Of a DNA stretch of 64,000 nucleotides, positions 27,301 through 42,200 are shown in pieces. Source of the stretch: Gordius sp. MW1 (lineage: Eukaryota; Nematomorpha; Gordioida; Gordea; Gordiidae); the NCBI GenBank assembly GCA_964036665.1, contig OZ038526.1:13268001-13332000 (forward strand), in the 5' to 3' direction. The notes beneath the pieces were generated by a model. That model saw only the letters and a list, made by a program, of their open reading frames with translations, was not told where the DNA came from and did not search any database. Both the position numbers and the translations under genes were made by a program. Numbering within the stretch: position 1 is the first letter of the stretch; each line of letters starts with the position of its first letter.

Positions 27301-30300
27301 AAAAAATAAAAAATTTTACCTCAAAATTTTTCACAAATTTTTCTTTGAACCGTATTCATCCGATGAAAGTTGTCGTTTTCAGACGTGGTTTCTATGATCC
27401 CAAGTAAAAATTTATCAGAATCTAAAAACTATTACTTTGAAATCATGATCGCATAGAGCAGTTTACAAAAATTAAGGACTACGTTGCGATGCAACAAACT
27501 TATCGCAACAATAAAACGTTGTCTTTTGTCAAAATGATAGTTCTCGCAGCTTAAAACCTCTTTTCGGAAGTCAATCGAGGATAATAGGATTCTCAAATTG
27601 GCTTACTTTTATATATTTTTTTATGCTCTTTCACATAGAATCGAAAAAAATAAATATTTTTGCCTCAAAATTTTTCACATATTTTTCTTAGAACCGTATT
27701 CATCCGGTGAAAGATGTCGTTTTCAGACGTGGTTTCTATGATCCCAAGTAAAAATTTATCAGAATCTAAAAACTATTACTTTGAAATCATGATCGCGTAG
27801 CGCAGTTTTCAAAAATTAAGCACTCACGTTGCGATACAACAAACTAATCTCACCAATAAAACGTTGTCTTTTGTCAAAATGATAGTTCTCGCAGCTTAAA
27901 ACCTCTTTTCGGAAGTCAATCGAGGATAATAGGATTCTCAAATTGGCTTACTTTTATATATTTTTTCATGCTCTTTCACATAGAATCGAAAAAAATAAAT
28001 ATTTTTACCTCAAAATTTTTCACATATTTTTCTTTGAACCGTATTCATCCGATGAAAGTTGTCGTTTTCAGACGTGGTTTCTATGATCCCAAGTAAAAAT
28101 TTATCAGAATCTAAAAACTATTACTTTGAAATCATGATCGCATAGAGCAGTTTTCAAAAATTAAGCACTCACGTTGCGATACAACAAACTAATCGCACCA
28201 ATAAAACGTTGTCTTTTGTCAAAATGATAGTTCTCGCAGCTTAAAACCTCTTTTCGGAAGTCAATCGAGGATAATAGGATTCTCAAATTGGCTTACTTGT
28301 ATATATTTTTTCATGCTCTTTCACATAGAATCAAAAAAAAGAAATATTTTTGCCTCAAAATTTTTCACCTATTTTTCTTTGAACCGTATTCATCCGATGA
28401 AAGTTGTCGTTTTCAGACGTGGTTTCTATGATCCCAAGTAAAAATTTATCAGAATCTAAAAACTATTACTTTGAAATCATGATCGCATAGAGCAGTTTTC
28501 AAAAATTAAGCACTCACGTTGCTATGCAACAAACTAATCGGAGCAATAAAACGTTGCCTTTTGTCAAAATGATAGTTCTCGCAGCTTAAAACCTCTTTTC
28601 GGAAGTCAATCGAGGATAATAGGATTCTCAAATTGGCTTACTTTTATATATTTTTTCATGCTCTTTCACATAGAATCGAAAAAAATAAAAAATTTTACCT
28701 CAAAATTTTTCACAAATTTTTCTTTGAACCGTATTCATCCGATGAAAGTTGTCGTTTTCAGACGTGGTTTCTATGATCCCAAGTAAAAATTTATCAGAAT
28801 CTAAAAACTATTACTTTGAAATCATGATCGCATAGAGCAGTTTACAAAAATTAAGGACTACGTTGCGATGCAACAAACTTATCGCAACAATAAAACGTTG
28901 TCTTTTGTCAAAATGATAGTTCTCGCAGCTTAAAACCTCTTTTCGGAAGTCAATCGAGGATAATAGGATTCTCAAATTGGCTTACTTTTATATATTTTTT
29001 TATGCTCTTTCACATAGAATCGAAAAAAATAAATATTTTTACCTCAAAACTTTTCACATATTTTTCTTTGAACCGTATTCATCCGGTGAAAGTTGTCGTT
29101 TTCAGACGTGGTTTCTATGATCCCAAGTAAAAATTTATCAGAATCTAAAAACTATTACTTTGAAATCATGATCGCATAGAGCAGTTTTCAAAAATTAAGC
29201 ACTCACGTTGCGATACAACAAACTAATCGCACCAATAAAACGTTGTCTTTTGTCAAAATGATAGTTCTCGCAGCTTAAAACCTCTTTTCGGAAGTCAATC
29301 GAGGATAATAGGATTCTCAAATTGGCTTACTTTTATATATTTTTTCATGCTCTTTCACATAGAATCGAAAAAAATAAAAAATTTTACCTCAAAATTTTTC
29401 ACAAATTTTTCTTTGAACCGTATTCATCCGATGAAAGTTGTCGTTTTCAGACGTGGTTTCTATGATCCCAAGTAAAAATTTATCAGAATCTAAAAACTAT
29501 TACTTTGAAATCATGATCGCATAGAGCAGTTTACAAAAATTAAGGACTACGTTGCGATGCAACAAACTTATCGCAACAATAAAACGTTGTCTTTTGTCAA
29601 AATGATAGTTCTCGCAGCTTAAAACCTCTTTTCGGAAGTCAATCGAGGATAATAGGATTCTCAAATTGGCTTACTTTTATATATTTTTTTATGCTCTTTC
29701 ACATAGAATCGAAAAAAATAAATATTTTTGCCTCAAAATTTTTCACATATTTTTCTTAGAACCGTATTCATCCGGTGAAAGATGTCGTTTTCAGACGTGG
29801 TTTCTATGATCCCAAGTAAAAATTTATCAGAATCTAAAAACTATTACTTTGAAATCATGATCGCGTAGCGCAGTTTTCAAAAATTAAGCACTCACGTTGC
29901 GATACAACAAACTAATCTCACCAATAAAACGTTGTCTTTTGTCAAAATGATAGTTCTCGCAGCTTAAAACCTCTTTTCGGAAGTCAATCGAGGATAATAG
30001 GATTCTCAAATTGGCTTACTTTTATATATTTTTTCATGCTCTTTCACATAGAATCGAAAAAAATAAATATTTTTACCTCAAAATTTTTCACATATTTTTC
30101 TTTGAACCGTATTCATCCGATGAAAGTTGTCGTTTTCAGACGTGGTTTCTATGATCCCAAGTAAAAATTTATCAGAATCTAAAAACTATTACTTTGAAAT
30201 CATGATCGCATAGAGCAGTTTTCAAAAATTAAGCACTCACGTTGCGATACAACAAACTAATCGCACCAATAAAACGTTGTCTTTTGTCAAAATGATAGTT

Positions 30301-31259
30301 CTCGCAGCTTAAAACCTCTTTTCGGAAGTCAATCGAGGATAATAGGATTCTCAAATTGGCTTACTTGTATATATTTTTTCATGCTCTTTCACATAGAATC
30401 AAAAAAAAGAAATATTTTTGCCTCAAAATTTTTCACCTATTTTTCTTTGAACCGTATTCATCCGATGAAAGTTGTCGTTTTCAGACGTGGTTTCTATGAT
30501 CCCAAGTAAAAATTTATCAGAATCTAAAAACTATTACTTTGAAATCATGATCGCATAGAGCAGTTTTCAAAAATTAAGCACTCACGTTGCTATGCAACAA
30601 ACTAATCGGAGCAATAAAACGTTGCCTTTTGTCAAAATGATAGTTCTCGCAGCTTAAAACCTCTTTTCGGAAGTCAATCGAGGATAATAGGATTCTCAAA
30701 TTGGCTTACTTTTATATATTTTTTCATGCTCTTTCACATAGAATCGAAAAAAATAAATATTTTTGCCTCAAAATTTTTCACATATTTTTCTTAGAACCGT
30801 ATTCATCCGGTGAAAGTTGTCGTTATCAGACGTGGTTTCTATGATCCCAAGTAAAAATTTATCAGAATCTAAAAACTATTACTTTGAAATCATGATCGCG
30901 TAGAGCAGTTTTCAAAAATTAAGCACTCACGTGATGCAACAAACTAATCGCAGCAATAAAACGTTGTCTTTTGTCAAAATGATAGTTCTCGCAGCTTAAA
31001 ACTCTTTTCGGAAGTCAATCGAGGATAATAGGATTCTCAAATTGGCTTACTTTTATATATTTTTTCATGCTCTTTCACATAGAATCGAAAAAAATAAATA
31101 TTTTTGCCTCAAAATTTTTCACATATTTTTCTTAGAACCGTATTCATCCGGTGAAAGTTGTCGTTTTCAGACGTGGTTTCTATAATCCCAAGTAAAAATT
31201 TATCAGAATCTAAAAACTATTACTTTAAAATCATGATCGCGTAGAGCAGTTTTCAAAAA
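24400..31259 (+). repeat. Third satellite family block with 2-, 4-, 5- and 6-monomer duplications
   Basis: Typical variants are 'atttttgcctc', 'cttagaacc', 'ccggtgaaag', 'gatcgcgtag' and 'aatctcacc'. 'ctcaaactttttcat' recurs at 24561 and 26285 (offset 1,724, five monomers). 'ttaaggact' recurs at 27472, 28851 and 29540 (offsets 1,379 and 689). 'gaaagatgtcg' recurs near 27713 and 29781 (offset 2,068, six monomers), and about 27240-28680 matches 29308-30750. The first G6 monomer of the window is at 25315. A 'cacgtgatgc' variant with lost bases lies at 30928 and recurs at 50110. Confidence 0.75.
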
Positions 31260-31616
31260 TTAAGCACTCACGTTGCGATACAACAAACTAATCTCACCAA
31301 TAAAACGTTGTCTTTTGTCAAAATGATAGTTCTCGCAGCTTAAAACCTCTTTTCGGAAGTCAATCGAGGATAATAGGATTCTCAAATTGACTTACTTTTA
31401 TATATTTTTTCATGCTCTTTCATATAGAATCGAAAAAAATAAAAAATTTTACCTCAAAACTTTTCACATATTTTTCTTTGAACCGTATTCATCCGGTGAA
31501 AGTTGTCGTTTTCAGACGGGGGGTCTATGATCCCAAGTAAAAATTTATCAGAATCTAAAAACTATTACTTTAAAATCATGATCGCATAGAGCAGTTTTCA
31601 AAAATTAAGCACTCAC

Positions 31617-31629
31617 GTTGCGATGCAAC
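31617..31629. repeat. Alternative compact palindrome in variant monomers (GTTGC-GAT-GCAAC)
   Basis: In this monomer class one A-to-G change turns 'gttgcgatacaac' into GTTGCGATGCAAC, a 5-bp palindrome with a 3-nt spacer. Here the right arm of the larger dyad is degraded to 'atcgcagc'. A related class reads GTTGCTATGCAAC with 'atcggagc' (for example 28518-28530). A few monomers have the new palindrome and keep 'cgcaac' (around 24046, 27481, 28860 and 29550), so the association is strong but not absolute. Confidence 0.6.
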
Positions 31630-34600
31630 AAACTAATCGCAGCAATAAAACGTTGTCTTTTGTCAAAATGATAGTTCTCGCAGCTTAAAACTCTTTTCGG
31701 AAGTCAATCGAGGATAATAGGATTCTCAAATTGGCTTACTTTTATATATTTTTTCATGCTCTTTCACATAGAATCAAAAAAAAGAAATATTTTTGCCTCA
31801 AAATTTTTCACCTATTTTTCTTTGAACCGTATTCATCCGATGAAAGTTGTCGTTTTCAGACGTGGTTTCTATGATCCCAAGTAAAAATTTATCAGAATCT
31901 AAAAACTATTACTTTGAAATCATGATCGCATAGAGCAGTTTTCAAAAATTAAGCACTCACGTTGCTATGCAACAAACTAATCGGAGCAATAAAACGTTGT
32001 CTTTTGTCAAAATGATAGTTCTCGCAGCTTAAAACCTCTTTTCGGAAGTCAATCGAGGATAATAGGATTCTCAAATTGGCTTACTTTTATATATTTTTTC
32101 ATGCTCTTTCACATAGAATCGAAAAAAATAAATATTTTTGCCTCAAAATTTTTCACATATTTTTCTTAGAACCGTATTCATCCGGTGAAAGTTGTCGTTA
32201 TCAGACGTGGTTTCTATGATCCCAAGTAAAAATTTATCAGAATCTAAAAACTATTACTTTAAAATCATGATCGCGTAGAGCAGTTTTCAAAAATTAAGCA
32301 CTCACGTTGCGATACAACAAACTAATCTCACCAATAAAACGTTGTCTTTTGTCAAAATGATAGTTCTCGCAGCTTAAAACCTCTTTTCGGAAGTCAATCG
32401 AGGATAATAGGATTCTCAAATTGACTTACTTTTATATATTTTTTCATGCTCTTTCACATAGAATCGAAAAAAATAAATATTTTTGCCTCAAAATTTTTCA
32501 CATATTTTTCTTAGAACCGTATTCATCCGGTTAAAGTTGTCGTTATCAGACGTGGTTTCTATGATCCCAAGTAAAAATTTATTAGAATCTAAAAACTATT
32601 ACTTTAAAATCATAATCGCGTAGAGCAGTTTTCAAAAATTAAGCACTCACGTTGCGATACAACAAACTAATCTCACCAATAAAACGTTGTCTTTTGCCAA
32701 AATGATAGTTCTCGCAGCTTAAAACCTCTTTTCGGAAGTCAATCGAGGATAATAGGATTCTCAAATTGACTTACTTTTATATATTTTTTCATGCTCTTTC
32801 ACATAGAATCGAAAAAAATAAATATTTTTGCCTCAAAATTTTTCACATATTTTTCTTTGAACCGTATTCATCCGGTGAAAGTTGTCGTTTTCAGACGGGG
32901 GGTCTATGATCCCAAGTAAAAATTTATCAGAATCTAAAAACTATTACTTTGAAATCATGATCGCATAGAGCAGTTTTCAAAAATTAAGCACTCACGTTGC
33001 GATACAACAAACTAATCGCACCAATAAAACGTTGTCTTTTGTCAAAATGATAGTTCTCGCAGCTTAAAACCTCTTTTCGGAAGTCAATCGAGGATAATAG
33101 GATTCTCAAATTGGCTTACTTTTATATATTTTTTCATGCTCTTTCACATAGAATCGAAAAAAATAAATATTTTTACCTCAAAATTTTTCACATATTTTTC
33201 TTTGAACCGTATTAATCCGATGAAAGTTGTCGTTTTCAGACGTGGTTTCTATAATCCCAAGTAAAAATTTATCAGAATCTAAAAACTATTACTTTAAAAT
33301 CATGATCGCGTAGAGCAGTTTTCAAAAATTAAGCACTCACGTTGCGATACAACAAATAATCTCACCAATAAAACGTTGTCTTTTGTCAAAATGATAGTTC
33401 TCGCAGCTTAAAACCTCTTTTCGGAAGTCAATCGAGGATAATAGGATTCTCAAATTGGCTTACTTTTATATATTTTTTCATGCTCTTTCACATAGAATCG
33501 AAAAAAATAAATATTTTTACCTCAAAATTTTTCACATATTTTTCTTTGAACCGTATTCATCCGATGAAAGTTGTCGTTTTCAGACGTGGTTTCTATGATC
33601 CCACGTAAATTTATCAGAATTTAAAAACTATTACTTTGAAATCATGATCGCATAGAGCAGTTTTCAAAAATTAAGCACTCACGTTGCGATACAACAAACT
33701 AATCGCACCAATAAAACGTTGTCTTTTGTCAAAATGATAGTTCTCGCAGCTTAAAACCTCTTTTCGGAAGTCAATCGAGGATAATAGGATTCTCAAATTG
33801 GCTTACTTGTATATATTTTTTCATGCTCTTTCACATAGAATCAAAAAAAAAGAAATATTTTTGCCTCAAAATTTTTCACCTATTTTTCTTTGAACCGTAT
33901 TCATCCGATGAAAGTTGTCGTTTTCAGACGTGGTTTCTATGATCCCAAGTAAAAATTTATCAGAATCTAAAAACTATTACTTTGAAATCATGATCGCCTA
34001 GAGCAGTTTTCAAAAATTAAGCACTCACGTTGCTATGCAACAAACTAATCGGAGCAATAAAACGTTGTCTTTTGTCAAAATGATAGTTCTCGCAGCTTAA
34101 AACCTCTTTTCGGAAGTCAATCGAGGATAATAGGATTCTCAAATTGGCTTACTTTTATATATTTTTTCATGCTCTTTCACAAAGAATCGAAAAAAATAAA
34201 TATTTTTGCCTCAAAATTTTTCACATATTTTTCTTAGAACCGTATTCATCCGGTGAAAGTTGTCGTTATCAGACGTGGTTTCTATGATCCCAAGTAAAAA
34301 TTTATCAGAATCTAAAAACTATTACTTTGAAATCATGATCGCGTAGAGCAGTTTTCAAAAATTAAGCACTCACGTTGCGATGCAACAAACTAATCGCAGC
34401 AATAAAACGTTGTCTTTTGTCAAAATGATAGTTCTCGCAGCTTAAAACTCTTTTCGGAAGTCAATCGAGGATAATAGGATTCTCATATTGGCTTACTTTT
34501 ATATATTTTTTCATGCTCTTTCACATAGAATCGAAAAAAATAAATATTTTTGCCTCAAAATTTTTCACATATTTTTCTTAGAACCCTATTCATCCGGTGA

Positions 34601-35883
34601 AAGTTGTCGTTTTCAGACGTGGTTTCTATGATCCCAAGTAAAAATTTATCAGAATCTAAAAACTATTACTTTGAAATCATGATCGCGTAGAGCAGTTTTC
34701 AAAAATTAAGCACTCACGTTGCGATGCAACAAACTAATCGCAGCAATAAAACGTTGTCTTTTGTCAAAATGATAGTTCTCGCAGCTTAAAACTCTTTTCG
34801 GAAGTCAATCGAGGATAATAGGATTCTCAAATTGGCTTACTTTTATATATTTTTTCATGCTCTTTCACATAGAATCGAAAAAAATAAATATTTTTGCCTC
34901 AAAATTTTTCACATATTTTTCTTAGAACCGTATTCATCCGGTGAAAGTTGTCGTTTTCAGACGTGGTTTCTATAATCCCAAGTAAAAATTTATCAGAATC
35001 TAAAAACTATTACTTTAAAATCATGATCGCGTAGAGCAGTTTTCAAAAATTAAGCACTCACGTTGCGATACAACAAATAATCTCACCAATAAAACGTTGT
35101 CTTTTGTCAAAATGATAGTTCTCGCAGCTTAAAACCTCTTTTCGGAAGTCAATCGAGGATAATAGGATTCTCAAATTGACTTACTTTTATATATTTTTTC
35201 ATGCTCTTTCATATAGAATCGAAAAAAATAAAAAATTTTACCTCAAAACTTTTCACATATTTTTCTTTGAACCGTATTCATCCGGTGAAAGTTGTCGTTT
35301 TCAGACGGGGGGTCTATGATCCCAAGTAAAAATTTATCAGAATCTAAAAACTATTACTTTGAAATCATGATCGCATAGAGCAGTTTTCAAAAATTAAGCA
35401 CTCACGTTGCGATGCAACAAACTAATCGCAGCAATAAAACGTTGTCTTTTGTCAAAATGATAGTTCTCGCAGCTTAAAACTCTTTTCGGAAGTCAATCGA
35501 GGATAATAGGATTCTCAAATTGGCTTACTTTTATATATTTTTTCATGCTCTTTCACATAGAATCGAAAAAAATAAATATTTTTGCCTCAAAATTTTTCAC
35601 ATATTTTTCTTAGAACCGTATTCATCCGGTGAAAGTTGTCGTTTTCAGACGTGGTTTCTATGATCCCAAGTAAAAATTTATCAGAATCTAAAAAATATTA
35701 CTTTGAAATCATGATCGCATAGAGCAGTTTTCAAAAATTAAGCACTCACGTTGCGATACAACAAACTAATCGCACCAATAAAACGTTGTCTTTTGTCAAA
35801 ATGATAGTTCTCGCAGCTTAAAACCTCTTTTCGGAAGTCAATCGAGGATAATAGGATTCTCAAATTGGCTTACTTTTATATAT

Positions 35884-35895
35884 TTTTAACCGTAT
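35884..35895 (+). other. 72-bp deletion within copy 1 of the 16-monomer block
   Basis: 'tatatttttaaccgtatt' joins the T-tract after 'tttatata' to 'aaccgtattaatcc', removing 'catgctctttcacatag' through 'catatttttctttg'. Copy 2 retains these bases at about 41319-41390. The two T-tracts involved offer short homology for slippage. Confidence 0.8.
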
Positions 35896-36694
35896 TAATC
35901 CGATGAAAGTTGTCGTTTTCAGACGTGGTTTCTATGATCCCAAGTAAAAATTTATCAGAATCTAAAAACTATTACTTTGAAATCATGATCGCATAGAGCA
36001 GTTTTCAAAAATTAAGCACTCACGTTGCGATACAACAAACTAATCGCAACAATAAAACGTTGTCAAAATGATAGTTCTCGCAGCTTAAAACCTCTTTTCG
36101 GAAGTCAATCGAGGATAATAGGATTCTCAAATTGGCTTACTTTTATATATTTTTTCATGCTCTTTCACATAGAATCGAAAAAAATAAATATTTTTACCTC
36201 AAAATTTTTCACATATTTTTCTTTGAACCGTATTCATCCGATGAAAGTTGTCGTTTTCAGACGTGGTTTCTATGATCCCAAGTAAAAATTTATCAGAATC
36301 TAAAAACTATTACTTTGAAATCATGATCGCATAGAGCAGTTTTCAAAAATTAAGCACTCACGTTGCGATACAACAAACTAATCGCACCAATAAAACGTTG
36401 TCTTTTGTCAAAATGATAGTTCTCGCAGCTTAAAACCTCTTTTCGGAAGTCAATCGAGGATAATAGGATTCTCAAATTGGCTTACTTGTATATATTTTTT
36501 CATGCTCTTTCACATAGAATCAAAAAAAAGAAATATTTTTACCTCAAAATTTTTCACCTATTTTTCTTTGAACCGTATTCATCCGATGAAAGTTGTCGTT
36601 TTCAGACGTGGTTTCTATGATCCCAAGTAAAAATTTATCAGAATCTAAAAACTATTACTTTGAAATCATGATCGCATAGAGCAGTTTTCAAAAA

Positions 36695-39600
36695 TTAAGC
36701 ACTCACGTTGCGATACAACAAACTAATCTCACCAATAAAACGTTGTCTTTTGTCAAAATGATAGTTCTCGCAGCTTAAAACCTCTTTTCGGAAGTCAATC
36801 GAGGATAATAGGATTCTCAAATTGACTTACTTTTATATATTTTTTCATGCTCTTTCATATAGAATCGAAAAAAATAAAAAATTTTACCTCAAAACTTTTC
36901 ACATATTTTTCTTTGAACCGTATTCATCCGGTGAAAGTTGTCGTTTTCAGACGGGGGGTCTATGATCCCAAGTAAAAATTTATCAGAATCTAAAAACTAT
37001 TACTTTAAAATCATGATCGCATAGAGCAGTTTTCAAAAATTAAGCACTCACGTTGCGATGCAACAAACTAATCGCAGCAATAAAACGTTGTCTTTTGTCA
37101 AAATGATAGTTCTCGCAGCTTAAAACTCTTTTCGGAAGTCAATCGAGGATAATAGGATTCTCAAATTGGCTTACTTTTATATATTTTTTCATGCTCTTTC
37201 ACATAGAATCAAAAAAAAGAAATATTTTTGCCTCAAAATTTTTCACCTATTTTTCTTTGAACCGTATTCATCCGATGAAAGTTGTCGTTTTCAGACGTGG
37301 TTTCTATGATCCCAAGTAAAAATTTATCAGAATCTAAAAACTATTACTTTGAAATCATGATCGCATAGAGCAGTTTTCAAAAATTAAGCACTCACGTTGC
37401 TATGCAACAAACTAATCGGAGCAATAAAACGTTGTCTTTTGTCAAAATGATAGTTCTCGCAGCTTAAAACCTCTTTTCGGAAGTCAATCGAGGATAATAG
37501 GATTCTCAAATTGGCTTACTTTTATATATTTTTTCATGCTCTTTCACATAGAATCGAAAAAAATAAATATTTTTGCCTCAAAATTTTTCACATATTTTTC
37601 TTAGAACCGTATTCATCCGGTGAAAGTTGTCGTTATCAGACGTGGTTTCTATGATCCCAAGTAAAAATTTATCAGAATCTAAAAACTATTACTTTAAAAT
37701 CATGATCGCGTAGAGCAGTTTTCAAAAATTAAGCACTCACGTTGCGATACAACAAACTAATCTCACCAATAAAACGTTGTCTTTTGTCAAAATGATAGTT
37801 CTCGCAGCTTAAAACCTCTTTTCGGAAGTCAATCGAGGATAATAGGATTCTCAAATTGACTTACTTTTATATATTTTTTCATGCTCTTTCACATAGAATC
37901 GAAAAAAATAAATATTTTTGCCTCAAAATTTTTCACATATTTTTCTTAGAACCGTATTCATCCGGTTAAAGTTGTCGTTATCAGACGTGGTTTGTATGAT
38001 CCCAAGTAAAAATTTATTAGAATCTAAAAACTATTACTTTAAAATCATAATCGCGTAGAGCAGTTTTCAAAAATTAAGCACTCACGTTGCGATACAACAA
38101 ACTAATCTCACCAATAAAACGTTGTCTTTTGCCAAAATGATAGTTCTCGCAGCTTAAAACCTCTTTTCGGAAGTCAATCGAGGATAATAGGATTCTCAAA
38201 TTGACTTACTTTTATATATTTTTTCATGCTCTTTCACATAGAATCGAAAAAAATAAATATTTTTGCCTCAAAATTTTTCACATATTTTTCTTTGAACCGT
38301 ATTCATCCGGTGAAAGTTGTCGTTTTCAGACGGGGGGTCTATGATCCCAAGTAAAAATTTATCAGAATCTAAAAACTATTACTTTGAAATCATGATCGCA
38401 TAGAGCAGTTTTCAAAAATTAAGCACTCACGTTGCGATACAACAAACTAATCGCACCAATAAAACGTTGTCTTTTGTCAAAATGATAGTTCTCGCAGCTT
38501 AAAACCTCTTTTCGGAAGTCAATCGAGGATAATAGGATTCTCAAATTGGCTTACTTTTATATATTTTTTCATGCTCTTTCACATAGAATCGAAAAAAATA
38601 AATATTTTTACCTCAAAATTTTTCACATATTTTTCTTTGAACCGTATTAATCCGATGAAAGTTGTCGTTTTCAGACGTGGTTTCTATGATCCCAAGTAAA
38701 AATTTATCAGAATCTAAAAACTATTACTTTGAAATCATGATCGCATAGAGCAGTTTTCAAAAATTAAGCACTCACGTTGCGATACAACAAACTAATCGCA
38801 ACAATAAAACGTTGTCTTTTGTCAAAATGATAGTTCTCGCAGCTTAAAACCTCTTTTCGGAAGTCAATCGAGGATAATAGGATTCTCAAATTGGCTTACT
38901 TTTATATATTTTTTCATGCTCTTTCACATAGAATCGAAAAAAATAAATATTTTTACCTCAAAATTTTTCACATATTTTTCTTTGAACCGTATTCATCCGA
39001 TGAAAGTTGTCGTTTTCAGACGTGGTTTCTATGATCCCACGTAAATTTATCAGAATTTAAAAACTATTACTTTGAAATCATGATCGCATAGAGCAGTTTT
39101 CAAAAATTAAGCACTCACGTTGCGATACAACAAACTAATCGCACCAATAAAACGTTGTCTTTTGTCAAAATGATAGTTCTCGCAGCTTAAAACCTCTTTT
39201 CGGAAGTGAATCGAGGATAATAGGATTCTCAAATTGGCTTACTTGTATATATTTTTTCATGCTCTTTCACATAGAATCAAAAAAAAAGAAATATTTTTGC
39301 CTCAAAATTTTTCACCTATTTTTCTTTGAACCGTATTCATCCGATGAAAGTTGTCGTTTTCAGACGTGGTTTCTATGATCCCAAGTAAAAATTTATCAGA
39401 ATCTAAAAACTATTACTTTGAAATCATGATCGCCTAGAGCAGTTTTCAAAAATTAAGCACTCACGTTGCTATGCAACAAACTAATCGGAGCAATAAAACG
39501 TTGTCTTTTGTCAAAATGATAGTTCTCGCAGCTTAAAACCTCTTTTCGGAAGTCAATCGAGGATAATAGGATTCTCAAATTGGCTTACTTTTATATATTT

Positions 39601-42200
39601 TTTCATGCTCTTTCACATAGAATCGAAAAAAATAAATATTTTTGCCTCAAAATTTTTCACATATTTTTCTTAGAACCGTATTCATCCGGTGAAAGTTGTC
39701 GTTATCAGACGTGGTTTCTATGATCCCAAGTAAAAATTTATCAGAATCTAAAAACTATTACTTTGAAATCATGATCGCGTAGAGCAGTTTTCAAAAATTA
39801 AGCACTCACGTTGCGATGCAACAAACTAATCGCAGCAATAAAACGTTGTCTTTTGTCAAAATGATAGTTCTCGCAGCTTAAAACTCTTTTCGGAAGTCAA
39901 TCGAGGATAATAGGATTCTCATATTGGCTTACTTTTATATATTTTTTCATGCTCTTTCACATAGAATCGAAAAAAATAAATATTTTTGCCTCAAAATTTT
40001 TCACATATTTTTCTTAGAACCCTATTCATCCGGTGAAAGTTGTCGTTTTCAGACGTGGTTTCTATGATCCCAAGTAAAAATTTATCAGAATCTAAAAACT
40101 ATTACTTTGAAATCATGATCGCGTAGAGCAGTTTTCAAAAATTAAGCACTCACGTTGCGATGCAACAAACTAATCGCAGCAATAAAACGTTGTCTTTTGT
40201 CAAAATGATAGTTCTCGCAGCTTAAAACTCTTTTCGGAAGTCAATCGAGGATAATAGGATTCTCAAATTGGCTTACTTTTATATATTTTTTCATGCTCTT
40301 TCACATAGAATCGAAAAAAATAAATATTTTTGCCTCAAAATTTTTCACATATTTTTCTTAGAACCGTATTCATCCGGTGAAAGTTGTCGTTTTCAGACGT
40401 GGTTTCTATAATCCCAAGTAAAAATTTATCAGAATCTAAAAACTATTACTTTAAAATCATGATCGCGTAGAGCAGTTTTCAAAAATTAAGCACTCACGTT
40501 GCGATACAACAAATAATCTCACCAATAAAACGTTGTCTTTTGTCAAAATGATAGTTCTCGCAGCTTAAAACCTCTTTTCGGAAGTCAATCGAGGATAATA
40601 GGATTCTCAAATTGACTTACTTTTATATATTTTTTCATGCTCTTTCATATAGAATCGAAAAAAATAAAAAATTTTACCTCAAAACTTTTCACATATTTTT
40701 CTTTGAACCGTATTCATCCGGTGAAAGTTGTCGTTTTCAGACGGGGGGTCTATGATCCCAAGTAAAAATTTATCAGAATCTAAAAACTATTACTTTGAAA
40801 TCATGATCGCATAGAGCAGTTTTCAAAAATTAAGCACTCACGTTGCGATGCAACAAACTAATCGCAGCAATAAAACGTTGTCTTTTGTCAAAATGATAGT
40901 TCTCGCAGCTTAAAACTCTTTTCGGAAGTCAATCGAGGATAATAGGATTCTCAAATTGGCTTACTTTTATATATTTTTTCATGCTCTTTCACATAGAATC
41001 GAAAAAAATAAATATTTTTGCCTCAAAATTTTTCACATATTTTTCTTAGAACCGTATTCATCCGGTGAAAGTTGTCGTTTTCAGACGTGGTTTCTATGAT
41101 CCCAAGTAAAAATTTATCAGAATCTAAAAAATATTACTTTGAAATCATGATCGCATAGAGCAGTTTTCAAAAATTAAGCACTCACGTTGCGATACAACAA
41201 ACTAATCGCACCAATAAAACGTTGTCTTTTGTCAAAATGATAGTTCTCGCAGCTTAAAACCTCTTTTCGGAAGTCAATCGAGGATAATAGGATTCTCAAA
41301 TTGGCTTACTTTTATATATTTTTTCATGCTCTTTCACATAGAATCGAAAAAAATAAATATTTTTACCTCAAAATTTTTCACATATTTTTCTTTGAACCGT
41401 ATTAATCCGATGAAAGTTGTCGTTTTCAGACGTGGTTTCTATGATCCCAAGTAAAAATTTATCAGAATCTAAAAACTATTACTTTGAAATCATGATCGCA
41501 TAGAGCAGTTTTCAAAAATTAAGCACTCACGTTGCGATACAACAAACTAATCGCAACAATAAAACGTTGTCAAAATGATAGTTCTCGCAGCTTAAAACCT
41601 CTTTTCGGAAGTCAATCGAGGATAATAGGATTCTCAAATTGGCTTACTTTTATATATTTTTTCATGCTCTTTCACATAGAATCGAAAAAAATAAATATTT
41701 TTACCTCAAAATTTTTCACATATTTTTCTTTGAACCGTATTCATCCGATGAAAGTTGTCGTTTTCAGACGTGGTTTCTATGATCCCAAGTAAAAATTTAT
41801 CAGAATCTAAAAACTATTACTTTGAAATCATGATCGCATAGAGCAGTTTTCAAAAATTAAGCACTCACGTTGCGATACAACAAACTAATCGCACCAATAA
41901 AACGTTGTCTTTTGTCAAAATGATAGTTCTCGCAGCTTAAAACCTCTTTTCGGAAGTCAATCGAGGATAATAGGATTCTCAAATTGGCTTACTTGTATAT
42001 ATTTTTTCATGCTCTTTCACATAGAATCAAAAAAAAGAAATATTTTTGCCTCAAAATTTTTCACCTATTTTTCTTTGAACCGTATTCATCCGATGAAAGT
42101 TGTCGTTTTCAGACGTGGTTTCTATGATCCCAAGTAAAAATTTATCAGAATCTAAAAACTATTACTTTGAAATCATGATCGCATAGAGCAGTTTTCAAAA
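36695..42200 (+). repeat. 16-monomer block, copy 2
   Basis: It repeats 31260-36694 in order with very few base differences outside the 72-bp deletion, such as 'tttacctc' for 'ttgcctc' at the junction monomer near 36540. Its right part overlaps the 3,777-bp HOR, so the two duplication layers are nested. Confidence 0.85.

Larger units (their letters stand above)
31260..36694 (+). repeat. 16-monomer block, copy 1
   Basis: Tandem partner of 36695-42200. G6 variants at 31518, 32897 and 35307 recur at 36953, 38332 and 40743, an offset of 5,435-5,436 bp. After a 72-bp deletion in copy 1 near 35887 the offset becomes 5,507 bp, or 16 x 344. The start is placed where 'gcgtagagcag' (about 31240) and 'gcatagagcag' (about 36675) stop disagreeing. 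Confidence 0.85.
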
